Origin: Corynebacterium sp. ES2730-CONJ
GTDB taxonomy: Bacteria > Actinomycetota > Actinomycetes > Mycobacteriales > Mycobacteriaceae
Assembly: GCF_024834055.1 (NCBI RefSeq)
Contig: NZ_JANUXZ010000004.1
Span: 62,001 to 126,000, forward strand
Reading direction: 5' to 3'
DNA length: 64,000 nt
This document shows positions 55,867-64,000 of this stretch, piece by piece. The translations under genes and the position numbers were made by a program. The notes beneath the pieces were generated by a model. It made no database searches. It saw only the letters and a list, made by a program, of their open reading frames with translations, and was not told the DNA's origin. Numbering within the stretch: position 1 is the first letter of the stretch; the number at the start of each line of letters is the position of its first letter.

Positions 55867-58115
55867 TGGATACTCATAGTGAACGTATGCATCCCGAGGT
55901 TGCTACCTCGGCGGTCCCCTTCGATCCCTTTGCTGATGATACTGAGGGCACTAGCTTCTCCTTGACCACCGCTACTCCTGCTATAGATGATCCTTCGGTA
56001 CGCTCACACCAGGAAGCGCTTTCAACCTTTCGCAAACGCCGTGCAGCTACCAGGGGGGCGCGCGCGGTTGCCAACGGCATGGTGTATTTGCCCTTTGTAC
56101 CCATTAAGGAAACGGAATTTCTCACTTCTGATGCGTGGAAAGACCACCAGAGCCCCGTGCTGGGGCCCGGCGATGTGGTGGGCGACCAGTATGAGGTACT
56201 CGGCGTATTAGAGCGTGGCGGTATGGGGTGGATCTATCTGGCCAAGGACCGCAATATCACCGGGCGTGTGGTGGTGCTCAAGAGTATTGTCAGCCGCGAT
56301 AATCCCCGAGATTATGCGGCGGCTGTAGCGGAGCGGGAATTCCTTGCAGATATTACCCACCCGGTGATTGTTAAGGCCTACAACTTTATCGACGACCCGC
56401 GTATCGACGGTGGCTTTATCGTCATGGAATTCGTGCCTGGACCCAGCCTCAAGGCCCTACGCAGCTCCCAATATAACGGGCTCTTCCCGCTCGATATAGC
56501 TATCGGCTATATTCTGGAGATTCTACCGGCGCTGTCCTATTTGCATGCCCGCGGGGTTGTCTATAACGATTTGAAGCCCGATAATATCGTCGTCACCGAG
56601 GATCAAGTCAAGTTGATCGACCTTGGGGCGGTTTCTGGTATCGGCGCCTTTGGCTATATTTTTGGCACCAAGGGTTTTCAAGCCCCCGAGGTAGCCACCC
56701 AAGGTCCGAGTGTGGCTAGCGATATTTATACCATCGGACGTACCCTCGCTGCGTTGACCGTTCACTTACCTGTTGATAACGGCCACTACACTCTAGGACT
56801 TCCTACTCCTGATGAGGAGCCTCTCTTTGCCCATTATTTGAGCTATTACCGGCTCCTGCAGCGCGCTCTAGCTCCCGATCCGGCAGCTCGCTTTAGTTCA
56901 GTCCACGAAATGGAAACTCAGCTGTATGGAGTATTGCGGGAATATTTAGCGATCCACAAATCGCTGCAATACCCGGCGCAGCACTCACTCTTCTCCCCGC
57001 AGCGTTCCACGTTTGGTACCAAGCACACGGTTTTTAAAACTGATCAGCTCCTCGATGGAACAGTGCGGAATGCGTCAATAACGCCGGCTGAAGTCGTGGC
57101 AGCTCTGCATATTCCACTCCTCGATCGCGATGATCCCGGCGCGACCATGATCGCTGGATCAAATTATGCAGAACCCTCGGAGGCGCTCGAAACCATGCGC
57201 GGAGCCTTGCAATTAGAGGAATTTGGCGGGTCAAAGGAAATCCCTCTCGGCATCGTGCGCAGCCTCCTTGATCTCGGTTTTACACAGCAAGCCAAAGAAT
57301 GGCTGGGAGAATTAGAGGAAGAATTGGGAACCGAATGGCGTTTCCAGTGGTATTCGGGTATCACTCGGCTCTTACTTGAAGATTTTACTCATGCCCAAGA
57401 CGCTTTTAACAGGGTTTTTAGTGTCCTGCCCGGTGAGGTTGCACCTAAGCTGGCGCGCGCTGTAGTTAGCGAATTAATCCTCCAGCAAAAAGGGCTGTCC
57501 GAGTCGCCTTTGCTAAGCCCAGATCTCGCGCTGGAAGCCGCAAGCCTTCAAGGGACAGCGGTGAGTGAATTTGCTGGTTTGTGGAATAAGCTTACGGCAA
57601 AACCTGAAGTATTGCGCTTTAAAGCGATCTATCTCTATGCGCTGGTATGGGCTACGAACCCCACCACGGTGAGCTCGGCCTTCGGATTGGCGCGCCAATT
57701 GCTCGCCGAAAAACAGATAGATATGGCTGTGAAGGCACTCGATGAGGTACCGCCTGCGTCAATGCATCATCGTATGGCCCTATTGACAAGTATTGTGTAC
57801 CTCGTCTCCTTGAAACCGAACGAGCAGCGCATTAGAAGAGCTGCTCGACGTTTGGAGGGGATTCCTACGAATGAGCCGCGTTTTTTGCAGCTGAAGATTG
57901 TGATTCTCCATGCAGCACTGAACTGGTTACGCAGCAGCAATTTGGAGGAATCCGCTGTTACCACCGATTTATTTGAGTACCCCTTTAGTCAAAAGGGGTT
58001 GCGGGTGGGCTTGGCAAAATCTCTACGTGTGCAGGCTCGAGTGGCACCGAGCGCGAAATATCGCTATCAGCTGGTCGATATGGCTAACAAAGTTCGGCCA
58101 CGTACGTGGTTTTAA
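55866..58115 (+). CDS. pknG: Serine/threonine protein kinase PknG
   Basis: 749 residues from the ATG at 55866 (GAGGAGGA just ahead); 21 codons upstream lie inside glnH. Soluble kinase phosphorylating OdhI, which then releases 2-oxoglutarate dehydrogenase. N-terminal Thr-rich stretch (TEGTSFSLTTATP), kinase with Gly loop ERGGMGWIYLA, Lys139, catalytic NDLKPDN (Asp235; Asn replaces the usual Arg before Asp) and DLG (Asp252) in place of DFG, then TPR-like helices to the end. I find no cysteine in the whole protein, so the rubredoxin module of mycobacterial PknG is absent, as I believe is true of C. glutamicum. Confidence 0.96.
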   Translation: MDTHSERMHPEVATSAVPFDPFADDTEGTSFSLTTATPAIDDPSVRSHQEALSTFRKRRAATRGARAVANGMVYLPFVPIKETEFLTSDAWKDHQSPVLGPGDVVGDQYEVLGVLERGGMGWIYLAKDRNITGRVVVLKSIVSRDNPRDYAAAVAEREFLADITHPVIVKAYNFIDDPRIDGGFIVMEFVPGPSLKALRSSQYNGLFPLDIAIGYILEILPALSYLHARGVVYNDLKPDNIVVTEDQVKLIDLGAVSGIGAFGYIFGTKGFQAPEVATQGPSVASDIYTIGRTLAALTVHLPVDNGHYTLGLPTPDEEPLFAHYLSYYRLLQRALAPDPAARFSSVHEMETQLYGVLREYLAIHKSLQYPAQHSLFSPQRSTFGTKHTVFKTDQLLDGTVRNASITPAEVVAALHIPLLDRDDPGATMIAGSNYAEPSEALETMRGALQLEEFGGSKEIPLGIVRSLLDLGFTQQAKEWLGELEEELGTEWRFQWYSGITRLLLEDFTHAQDAFNRVFSVLPGEVAPKLARAVVSELILQQKGLSESPLLSPDLALEAASLQGTAVSEFAGLWNKLTAKPEVLRFKAIYLYALVWATNPTTVSSAFGLARQLLAEKQIDMAVKALDEVPPASMHHRMALLTSIVYLVSLKPNEQRIRRAARRLEGIPTNEPRFLQLKIVILHAALNWLRSSNLEESAVTTDLFEYPFSQKGLRVGLAKSLRVQARVAPSAKYRYQLVDMANKVRPRTWF

Positions 58116-58117
58116 AA

Positions 58118-58146
58118 AAGCCTTAGTGGCTATTCCACTAAGGCTT
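58118..58146. terminator. Bidirectional terminator between pknG and ackA
   Basis: AAGCCTTAGTGG and CCACTAAGGCTT, perfect arms, loop CTATT; A-run before, T-rich after. Confidence 0.9.
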
Positions 58147-58164
58147 GTATTGGCTTTTATTTTT

Positions 58165-59367
58165 TTAATCGAGACCAGCGAGCTCACTTGAGTAGCGAGC
58201 AATCGCAAGCTCCTCGTTGGTGGGAACAACGAAAACTTTGACCGCTGAATCATCGGTGGAGATCACGGTCGGCTCCTCAGCGCGCACAGCGTTTCGATCA
58301 GGATCAATCTTTATGCCATAGACCTCAAGATCTTTCAGCGCATCAGCACGCACAATAGCGTCGTTCTCTCCTACGCCGGCGGTGAAAGTGATGGCATCGA
58401 CGCGGCCCAGTTGAATCATATAGCTACCGATATAACGTCGCAGTTGGTGAATATAGATCTCATAGGCCAACCGAGCTTTTTCATCACCGCGAGCGATGAG
58501 CTGGTGCAGCTCACGGAAATCATTAACCCCCGAAATACCCTTCACACCGGATTTCTTGTTCAGCAGGACATCGATCTCGTCAATGCTCATACCAGCAGTA
58601 CGGTGCAGGTGGAATACGATGCCTGGATCAATGTCACCTGAGCGGGTACCCATGACCAATCCTGCGAGCGGGGTCAGCCCCATCGAGGTATCGATGGGTT
58701 GGCCGCCCTTAATAGCTGCGCAGGAGGCGCCATTACCGAGGTGCAAAGTGATCTGATTAATCTCGGCAGCGGGTTTGTCTAGCAAACCTGTAACTTGCCT
58801 GGAGATGAATTCGTGGCTGGTGCCGTGGAAACCATAGCGGCGGACGCCATATTTCTCTGCGGTCTCAAGCTCGATGGCATAGAGCGCTGCACTGGCAGGC
58901 ATAGCGGCGAAGAAGCCAGTATCAAATACTGCAATATGAGGAACAGTGTCAAGCAGTTTGCGCGCCACCACGATACCGTCGATATTGGCAGGGTTATGCA
59001 GTGGCGCCAAGGGGATCAAATCGTAAACCTTCTCGAGGATCTCATCGGTGATCACTACCGGGTGGCTAAACAGCGTGCCGCCGTGGACGAGCCGGTGCCC
59101 AACCGCCTTGAGTTCCACATCCTTAGGCCCACAACCGTGCTTGGTCATCAGCGCGAAGGCCATATCGAGGCCGGTAGAATGATCGGGAACGGGGGCTTCC
59201 ACAATGTGTTTTTCTCCCTGGAATTTTAGGGTAATGCGCCCTAATTCCTCACCGATTTGCTCCACTAGTCCGCTGGCAAATGGGGCCGCGGATACATCTT
59301 GGGCAGGATCGACTAGCTGGAATTTGATCGAGGACGATCCCGAATTGAGAACGAGTACGAGGGCCAT
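58165..59367 (-). CDS. ackA: Acetate kinase
   Basis: 400 residues. Interconverts acetate/ATP and acetyl phosphate. ASKHA fold: [36 protein letters not shown] and [13 protein letters not shown]. Second gene of the pta-ackA operon, 13 bases after pta. Confidence 0.98.
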   Translation of the reverse strand: MALVLVLNSGSSSIKFQLVDPAQDVSAAPFASGLVEQIGEELGRITLKFQGEKHIVEAPVPDHSTGLDMAFALMTKHGCGPKDVELKAVGHRLVHGGTLFSHPVVITDEILEKVYDLIPLAPLHNPANIDGIVVARKLLDTVPHIAVFDTGFFAAMPASAALYAIELETAEKYGVRRYGFHGTSHEFISRQVTGLLDKPAAEINQITLHLGNGASCAAIKGGQPIDTSMGLTPLAGLVMGTRSGDIDPGIVFHLHRTAGMSIDEIDVLLNKKSGVKGISGVNDFRELHQLIARGDEKARLAYEIYIHQLRRYIGSYMIQLGRVDAITFTAGVGENDAIVRADALKDLEVYGIKIDPDRNAVRAEEPTVISTDDSAVKVFVVPTNEELAIARYSSELAGLD

Positions 59368-59380
59368 GATGTAAAACTCC

Positions 59381-60748
59381 TTATAAAGCGGCGGCTTGGA
59401 TAGCGGTGATCGCTACAGTATTGACAATATCTGCCACGGTAGCACCACGAGAAAGATCATTCACAGGTTTATTTAATCCCTGCAGGATAGGGCCAACCGC
59501 GAGGGCATGGCCGGTGCGTTGGGCGGTTTTGTAGCCAATATTTCCGGCCTCTAGATCGGGGAAGATAAAGACATTGGCTTGACCTGCAACCTTGGAATTG
59601 GGCATTTTCTTCTCAGCCACTCCGCGGTCGACGGCTGCATCAAATTGAAGGGGGCCGTCGATAAGAATATCGGGGTGGTTCTGGTGCGCGATGCGAGTTG
59701 CCTCGGTGGCACGATCAACGTCAGGGCCGGAACCTGAAGTACCGGTGGAATACGAAAGGATGGCGACCCTCGGGTCGATACCGAATTGCGCAGCGGTTCG
59801 CGCTGAGACGGCGGCAATTTCGGCGAGCTGTGCAGCGGTGGGGTTGGGGTTGACGGCGCAGTCACCAAAAGCCCACAGTCGGTTGCGCATCACCATGAGG
59901 AAGATCGATGAAACCACGGAGGTGCCTGGTTGGGTTTTGATGATCTGGAAAGAAGGTTTGATGGTGTGGGCGGTGGTATGCGCGGCACCCGATACCATGC
60001 CATCGGCAAGACCCTTGTGGATCATCATGGTGGCGTAATAGGAAATATCCTGCATGGTTTCCCGGGCCTTTTCAATCGTCATGCCCTTGGCCTTACGCAA
60101 CTCATAGAACTCTTGGGCGAATTCTTCTGCGTGGGGATCGTTCGAAGGATCCGACAGGTGCGCGGCGCTGATATTCAAACCCAGCTCTGTAGCCCGAGCA
60201 GTAATAGCCGCAGGATTACCGAGAATGGTCAACTCACAGATATCCTGGGCCAGTAACTGATCGGCAGCGAGCAAAATCCGGTCATCGTCACCTTCGGGCA
60301 GGATGATATGGGCCCTAGCTTGGCGGGCGCGATCGAGCAGCCAGAACTCGAAAACCTCAGCCGACATAACCGGCTCGACCTGAGCTTCGTGCAGGGCGGG
60401 GAGGGCGGATTCTAGAGAGCTACCAGGGCCTAGGATATCGACGATATGTGCCCCCAGCACTTTGGCTTCGGCGCGTGCTAGTTCTGCACTGACGCCCAAT
60501 TCAGCAGCCTGGATGATAAGTGGCACTCCGAGCGCTGCTGCCGCTCGGGCGTCGAAATCAATACTTCCCGTGCCCTGATAGACCACGGGTGATTCAGGTC
60601 GGGTGGACAAAACCCCTGTGATGGTGGGGTCGGCCACGACGAGCGGCTGGATATCGAGGCCCAATATCTGGGCGAAGTGCTCAAGATCAGCTGTGTCGAT
60701 CTGGCGTCCTAGGGCGCTAATGACAACGGAGCGGGTTGTATGTGTCAC
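59381..60748 (-). CDS. pta: Phosphate acetyltransferase
   Basis: 455 residues, GTG start. Forms acetyl phosphate from acetyl-CoA. An N-terminal DRTGG-like part (about 1-120) precedes the catalytic PTA domain ([52 protein letters not shown]). It is the short form without the full N-terminal regulatory region of E. coli Pta. GAAG abuts the start, so translation signals are weak or leaderless. Confidence 0.96.
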   Translation of the reverse strand: MTHTTRSVVISALGRQIDTADLEHFAQILGLDIQPLVVADPTITGVLSTRPESPVVYQGTGSIDFDARAAAALGVPLIIQAAELGVSAELARAEAKVLGAHIVDILGPGSSLESALPALHEAQVEPVMSAEVFEFWLLDRARQARAHIILPEGDDDRILLAADQLLAQDICELTILGNPAAITARATELGLNISAAHLSDPSNDPHAEEFAQEFYELRKAKGMTIEKARETMQDISYYATMMIHKGLADGMVSGAAHTTAHTIKPSFQIIKTQPGTSVVSSIFLMVMRNRLWAFGDCAVNPNPTAAQLAEIAAVSARTAAQFGIDPRVAILSYSTGTSGSGPDVDRATEATRIAHQNHPDILIDGPLQFDAAVDRGVAEKKMPNSKVAGQANVFIFPDLEAGNIGYKTAQRTGHALAVGPILQGLNKPVNDLSRGATVADIVNTVAITAIQAAAL

Positions 60749-61313
60749 CTTCAGGTGTCCCTTCTATATGGGTTTAAATACGAGAACTCGTCACACCATT
60801 TACTGCTGTGAGCCATCCCTCACAGCTTAGCGCATATACCAGCGACAACACAGAAATATTCACCGCTTCAAAAGTCCCAATTGCCCTACATATTGGCACA
60901 TAAAGTGGACAAAGAGCAGAAATCCTTTCCCTTTACGCTATGGGAATTATTTTCCTACTAACCTTATTCGGGGTTAGTTCCTTCGGCACCGCTGAAATCC
61001 TTCCATTGGAGATAGCTGACACCTTAAGCGAGAAATCGCGAGGAAGCGCGAGAATGGACGAGAACGGGCAAGAGTGGGAGAGTCTGGGCAAGGCTGAGCA
61101 AAGCTGGGCAACACGTGGCTAGGCTCGCCACGATGCATTTGGGCCGTGCGGGATCCTACTGGGCTCGGCGAGATGAAGTTGGCTCGGAGGAGTGTTAGTG
61201 GCATATCTAGCTTGAAGGAATGGTTCTCTTTGGCTATTTCGATCTGTGGCCAAGACTGCTAGTATTCTTGTGCGATCGCAAAGCTAGAAATAATACAAGG
61301 ATATATCGACTCT
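60749..61313. other. 565-base divergent promoter region between pta and fprA
   Basis: Holds the pta and fprA promoters, the inverted repeat at 60805-60826 and a purine-rich tract (about 61050-61115) with three tandem 10-base units CTGGGCAAGG, CTGAGCAAAG, CTGGGCAACA at 61084-61113. A 60-codon frame at 60940 looks spurious. Confidence 0.5.
60805..60826. promoter_or_regulatory. Inverted repeat in the pta promoter region
   Basis: GCTGTGAG-CCATCC-CTCACAGC, perfect 8-bp arms, 57 bases before the pta start. It contains TGTGA and TCACA half-sites of GlxR, but eight rather than six bases apart. Confidence 0.5.
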
Positions 61314-62684
61314 ATGACTAATTCTCGCCCCCTCCGTGTTGCCGTAATTGGCGCCGGCCCCGCAGGCATCTACGCCTCTGATCTATTAATGAAATCTGGC
61401 CTTGAGGTAGCCGTCGACCTTTTCGAGCGGATGCCCACTCCCTTCGGCTTGATCCGCTATGGTGTGGCTCCTGATCACCCTCGTATTAAAGGCATCGTGA
61501 AATCTTTGCACGCGGTTATGGAGAAGCCACAGCTGCGCTTTATCGGCAATATTGACATTGGAAAAACCGTCAGCGTTGCGGAATTAAAGGAATTCTATGA
61601 TGCTCTGATCTTCTCCACTGGCGCCGTAGCAGACCGCGACCTTGATATTCCAGGGCAGGATCTCGAGGGTTCCCATGGGGCGGCGGAATTCGTGGGCTTC
61701 TACGATGGCAATCCCGAATTTGCCCGCGATTGGGATCTTAGTGCTCAGCAAGTAGGCGTGATTGGGGTAGGTAACGTCGGCCTAGATGTGGCTCGTATCT
61801 TGGCTAAAACGGGCGAAGAACTTCACGTCACCGAGATTCCCGATAATGTTTACGAAGCACTGAAATCTAATAAAGCCACCGAGGTACACGTATTCGGACG
61901 TCGGGGACCCGCACAGGCGAAATTTACTCCATTGGAGCTCAAGGAGCTCGACCACTCCCCGACTATTGAAGTAGTCGTAGATCCTGAGGATATTGACTAC
62001 GATGCTGCGAGCGAGAAAGCGCGTCGTGAATCGAAATCGCAAGATCTGGTGTGCCAGACCCTCGAGCAATATGCCATGCGGGAGCCCAAGAACGCCCCTC
62101 ATAAGCTCTTTATTCACTTCTTTGAGTCCCCAGTCGAGATCATCGGCGACGATGGGAAGGTTGTGGGCCTAAAAACGGAGCGTACTCAGTTAGACGGCTC
62201 TGGAAATGTGGTAGGGACGGGCACTTTCAAGGTGTGGCCTATGCAGGCTGTCTACCGGGCGGTGGGTTATCGTTCTGATGCTGTTGCTGATATTCCTTTC
62301 GATCACGATAAAGCGGTGATCCCCAATGATGGTGGCCATATTCTCGACGCCCACAACCAGCCGATTCCTGGACTTTATGCCACCGGCTGGATTAAGCGTG
62401 GGCCTGTGGGCCTCATTGGCAATACCAAATCAGACGCCAAAGAAACCACCCAGATGTTGTTGAGTGATTGGAAGGCGGGGCAGCTGGCACCGACCCAGAA
62501 ACCCGAATTGCATCATATTATCGAATTCTTAGAGGCTAAGGGGCTTACCTACACCACGTGGGATGGCTGGCATCGGGTCGACGCCGCTGAGCGCGAATTG
62601 GGTGAAAAGGAAGGCCGCGAGCGTAAGAAAATCGTGGAATGGGATGATATGGTCTCCCATGCGCGTTTCGACGCTCAATCCTAA
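61314..62684 (+). CDS. fprA: Ferredoxin/adrenodoxin-type NADP+ reductase FprA
   Basis: 456 residues. FAD- and NADPH-binding enzyme that reduces ferredoxins. FAD Rossmann motif VIGAGPAGIYASDLL at the N-terminus, NADP motif GVIGVGNVGLDVARIL at about 146, and the C-terminal GWIKRGPVGLIGNTKSDA typical of the adrenodoxin reductase class. AAGGA ahead of the ATG. Located next to pta-ackA as in C. glutamicum. Confidence 0.95.
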   Translation: MTNSRPLRVAVIGAGPAGIYASDLLMKSGLEVAVDLFERMPTPFGLIRYGVAPDHPRIKGIVKSLHAVMEKPQLRFIGNIDIGKTVSVAELKEFYDALIFSTGAVADRDLDIPGQDLEGSHGAAEFVGFYDGNPEFARDWDLSAQQVGVIGVGNVGLDVARILAKTGEELHVTEIPDNVYEALKSNKATEVHVFGRRGPAQAKFTPLELKELDHSPTIEVVVDPEDIDYDAASEKARRESKSQDLVCQTLEQYAMREPKNAPHKLFIHFFESPVEIIGDDGKVVGLKTERTQLDGSGNVVGTGTFKVWPMQAVYRAVGYRSDAVADIPFDHDKAVIPNDGGHILDAHNQPIPGLYATGWIKRGPVGLIGNTKSDAKETTQMLLSDWKAGQLAPTQKPELHHIIEFLEAKGLTYTTWDGWHRVDAAERELGEKEGRERKKIVEWDDMVSHARFDAQS

Positions 62685-62692
62685 TAGTTCAT

Positions 62693-62726
62693 CCCCCGAC
62701 CTCTTCAAATCAAGAAAGGTCGGGGG
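62693..62726 (+). terminator. fprA terminator
   Basis: CCCCCGACCT and AGGTCGGGGG with a 14-base loop, then ATTTTAG. Confidence 0.85.
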
Positions 62727-62758
62727 ATTTTAGTTAGCCATCTCATGTTCTACACTCT

Positions 62759-63241
62759 ATGGCTATGACATTCTTTTTTGCCGTTGATCCGCTGCAGCGT
62801 TTAAGCGCTCTGGAATTACACGAGATCTACCAACTCCGTGCGGATCAGCCAGCTTCCTTGGCCTTAGCCCCCATCATCGATGATCGCGACACGCTAGGCA
62901 GTACTGCCCATCTTAGGTGCTACGAACGCATTAATGACAAGACCGTACTCGCTGGCGCCGTTCGCATTAGCTCCGCCGACAACCACTTCCGCCTCGATCA
63001 CGTCATAGTGGGCACGGCCTATCGTGGTGGCCACATACTTTCTGATCTTTTGGCGCATAGTTTGCGTTTTTGTTACGAGCAGGACCCCCAGCGCGAAATA
63101 GTGACCCAGACGCTCGCCGATGACGTAGACATATATGCCGAGCTAGGTTTTAAAGATTTAGATTCCAATTCTGCAGCTCTGGTGACACTCTCCTCAACCC
63201 CGCAGAGCGCTTTTGAGCATACTCGGCATTTATCCCACTGA
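62759..63241 (+). CDS. GNAT acetyltransferase, ElaA-like
   Basis: 160 residues. LSALELHEIYQLRADQ resembles the start of ElaA-type GNAT proteins, and VLAGAVRISSADNHFRLDHVIV followed by GTAYRGGHILSDLLAHSL corresponds to strands 2-4 and the acetyl-CoA-binding loop (RGGHIL for the usual RGxGxG/A). The typical ElaA FVVEQ is missing, so substrate contacts differ. An ATG two codons later is a possible start. 17 bases before the phosphoribosyltransferase. Confidence 0.75.
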   Translation: MAMTFFFAVDPLQRLSALELHEIYQLRADQPASLALAPIIDDRDTLGSTAHLRCYERINDKTVLAGAVRISSADNHFRLDHVIVGTAYRGGHILSDLLAHSLRFCYEQDPQREIVTQTLADDVDIYAELGFKDLDSNSAALVTLSSTPQSAFEHTRHLSH

Positions 63242-63258
63242 TTGATTAAGGTAAGAAT

Positions 63259-63765
63259 ATGGCATACCACGCAGACTCCCTCGATCTGGACACTAAGGAA
63301 ATCTTAACTTGGGAAGGTTTTGGTACCGCTAGCCGCGAGCTAGCGCAGACCATTGCCGATTCCGATTTCGATCCCGAGATTATTATCGCAGTGGCACGTG
63401 GCGGCTTAGTACCCGCTGGTGCACTCAGCTATTCCCTGGGCGTGAAGCTTTCTGACGCTATCAATGTGGAATTTTATACCGACGTTAACACCACGTTGCC
63501 CGATCCTATTCTCTTAGAGCCCATGCTCGATACCTCCTCGATCAGCGGCAGGCGGCTTCTCGTGGTTGACGACGTGGCTGATTCAGGTCGTACTCTCAAT
63601 TTGGTTATCAAACTTCTCAAGGAGCAGGGTGCTGAGGTTAAGACCGCATGTATTTATGCCAAGGACCGCACCGAGGTGATGCCAGATTATGTGTGGAAGC
63701 ACACGAATGAGTGGATCGTCTTCCCGTGGTCTGATAAGCCCCCAGTTCAGAAGCGGGTATCTTAA
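63259..63765 (+). CDS. Phosphoribosyltransferase family protein (xanthine/guanine type)
   Basis: 168 residues. PRPP loop RRLLVVDDVADSGRTLNLV; upstream IIIAVARGGLVPAGALSYSLG is the first-loop region of bacterial xanthine-guanine phosphoribosyltransferases, and VWKHTNEWIVFPW at the end the purine-binding hood. It probably salvages xanthine or guanine next to Hpt encoded at 29 kb. Confidence 0.88.
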   Translation: MAYHADSLDLDTKEILTWEGFGTASRELAQTIADSDFDPEIIIAVARGGLVPAGALSYSLGVKLSDAINVEFYTDVNTTLPDPILLEPMLDTSSISGRRLLVVDDVADSGRTLNLVIKLLKEQGAEVKTACIYAKDRTEVMPDYVWKHTNEWIVFPWSDKPPVQKRVS

Positions 63766-63811
63766 ATTTATTGAGTCGCTGAGCTGGTCATATATGCGCC
63801 ATGAATAAAAA

Positions 63812-63862
63812 TTGGTGATTCTTCACCAAAATATTGTGGACACGTCACCTTTTATGTATAGT
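63812..63862 (+). promoter_or_regulatory. Promoter and operator-like repeat of the yceI gene
   Basis: TTGTGG (63834-63839) and TATAGT (63857-63862) are 17 bases apart, a good -35/-10 pair. Just upstream is TTGGTGA-TTCT-TCACCAA (63812-63829), a perfect 7-bp inverted repeat in activator or repressor position. Confidence 0.65.
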
Positions 63863-63929
63863 GGTCATCAGTGGCCGCTTAGGTCATTGAAAAACTTTTA
63901 ATTTCACTATATTTAAGGAGTTCACTTTC

Positions 63930-64000
63930 ATGAGCGCATATACCTTCGACCCAGCACATACCACCATTGGTTTCGAGGTTCGCCACGCAATGGTTACTAA
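63930..64000 (+). CDS. YceI-family protein, N-terminal fragment (continues beyond window)
   Basis: Only 23 residues are visible: MSAYTFDPAHTTIGFEVRHA. TFDPAHTTIGFEVRHAMV matches the first strand of YceI lipocalin-like isoprenoid-binding proteins (usual length about 180). No signal peptide, so cytosolic. AAGGAG precedes the ATG. Confidence 0.85.
   Translation, partial: MSAYTFDPAHTTIGFEVRHAMVT

Noticed and set aside
60805..60826. Canonical GlxR site at the pta promoter
   Set aside because: The half-sites are separated by eight bases instead of six.
60940..61122. 60-codon frame in the pta-fprA spacer
   Set aside because: Contains the purine-rich repeats, has no ribosome binding site and resembles no protein.

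Overview
The window looks like a chromosomal segment of a Corynebacterium of moderate GC (judged by eye, not computed). Three things support this. First, a pair of tiny mycomembrane porin-like genes (PorA/PorH type) lies beside groEL. Second, the glnX-glnH-pknG operon is followed by pta-ackA and fprA. Third, the long block clpC ... lysS-panC-like-...-folK-folB-folP-folE-ftsH-hpt-tilS-dacB/ppa matches the order I know from Corynebacterium and Mycobacterium. No tRNA, rRNA, insertion sequence or CRISPR array was recognised. I cannot name the species.

Layout. 1-11.3 kb: the end of radA, a single-pass membrane protein, beta-carbonic anhydrase, mutY, a secreted lipase, a two-gene unit (beta-propeller-like protein plus Tat-exported basic-tailed protein), clpC with a ClgR-like box, and an SPFH membrane protein translationally coupled to a ribbon-helix-helix protein behind a 20-bp perfect palindrome. 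11.4-19.5 kb: a complete pyrimidine (deoxy)nucleoside salvage locus, deoA-deoC-phosphosugar mutase on one strand and cdd-nupC, a SorC-type regulator and a second nupC around it. 19.6-33.3 kb: the core block lysS, a degenerate panC-like gene and partners, the folate operon with ftsH, hpt, tilS, dacB, ppa and a rhodanese. 33.7-38.2 kb: a candidate 46-residue ORF with its own terminator, a MarR regulator, ppk2, the porin pair and groEL with a CIRCE operator. 38.4-49.2 kb: M20 peptidase, YbdK-like ligase, LytR_C and DUF3263 proteins, def-GNAT-xthA-cls, a Bcr/CflA efflux pump and a two-gene ABC exporter. 49.2-53.4 kb: a gene-poor island with one long coiled-coil membrane protein. 53.4-64 kb: glnX-glnH-pknG, pta-ackA, fprA, a GNAT protein, a phosphoribosyltransferase and the start of a YceI-family gene.

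How parts work together. NupC transporters import nucleosides, Cdd deaminates cytidines, DeoA releases (deoxy)ribose-1-phosphate, the mutase moves the phosphate to C5, and DeoC splits deoxyribose-5-phosphate; the SorC regulator is the probable sensor. GlnH-GlnX-PknG is the amino-acid-sensing cascade that in C. glutamicum controls OdhI and 2-oxoglutarate dehydrogenase, and here it sits next to the acetate pathway Pta-AckA. The fol genes make dihydropteroate. ClpC, FtsH and GroEL are quality-control factors whose upstream operators (ClgR-like, CIRCE) are partly visible.

Most notable loci: the SPFH/RHH pair with its palindrome, the duplicated nupC with a 4 x 16 bp repeat leader, the porin locus with an 80-bp inverted repeat and a 5' UTR hairpin, several long palindromes at divergent promoters, and the gene-poor island around the coiled-coil protein.
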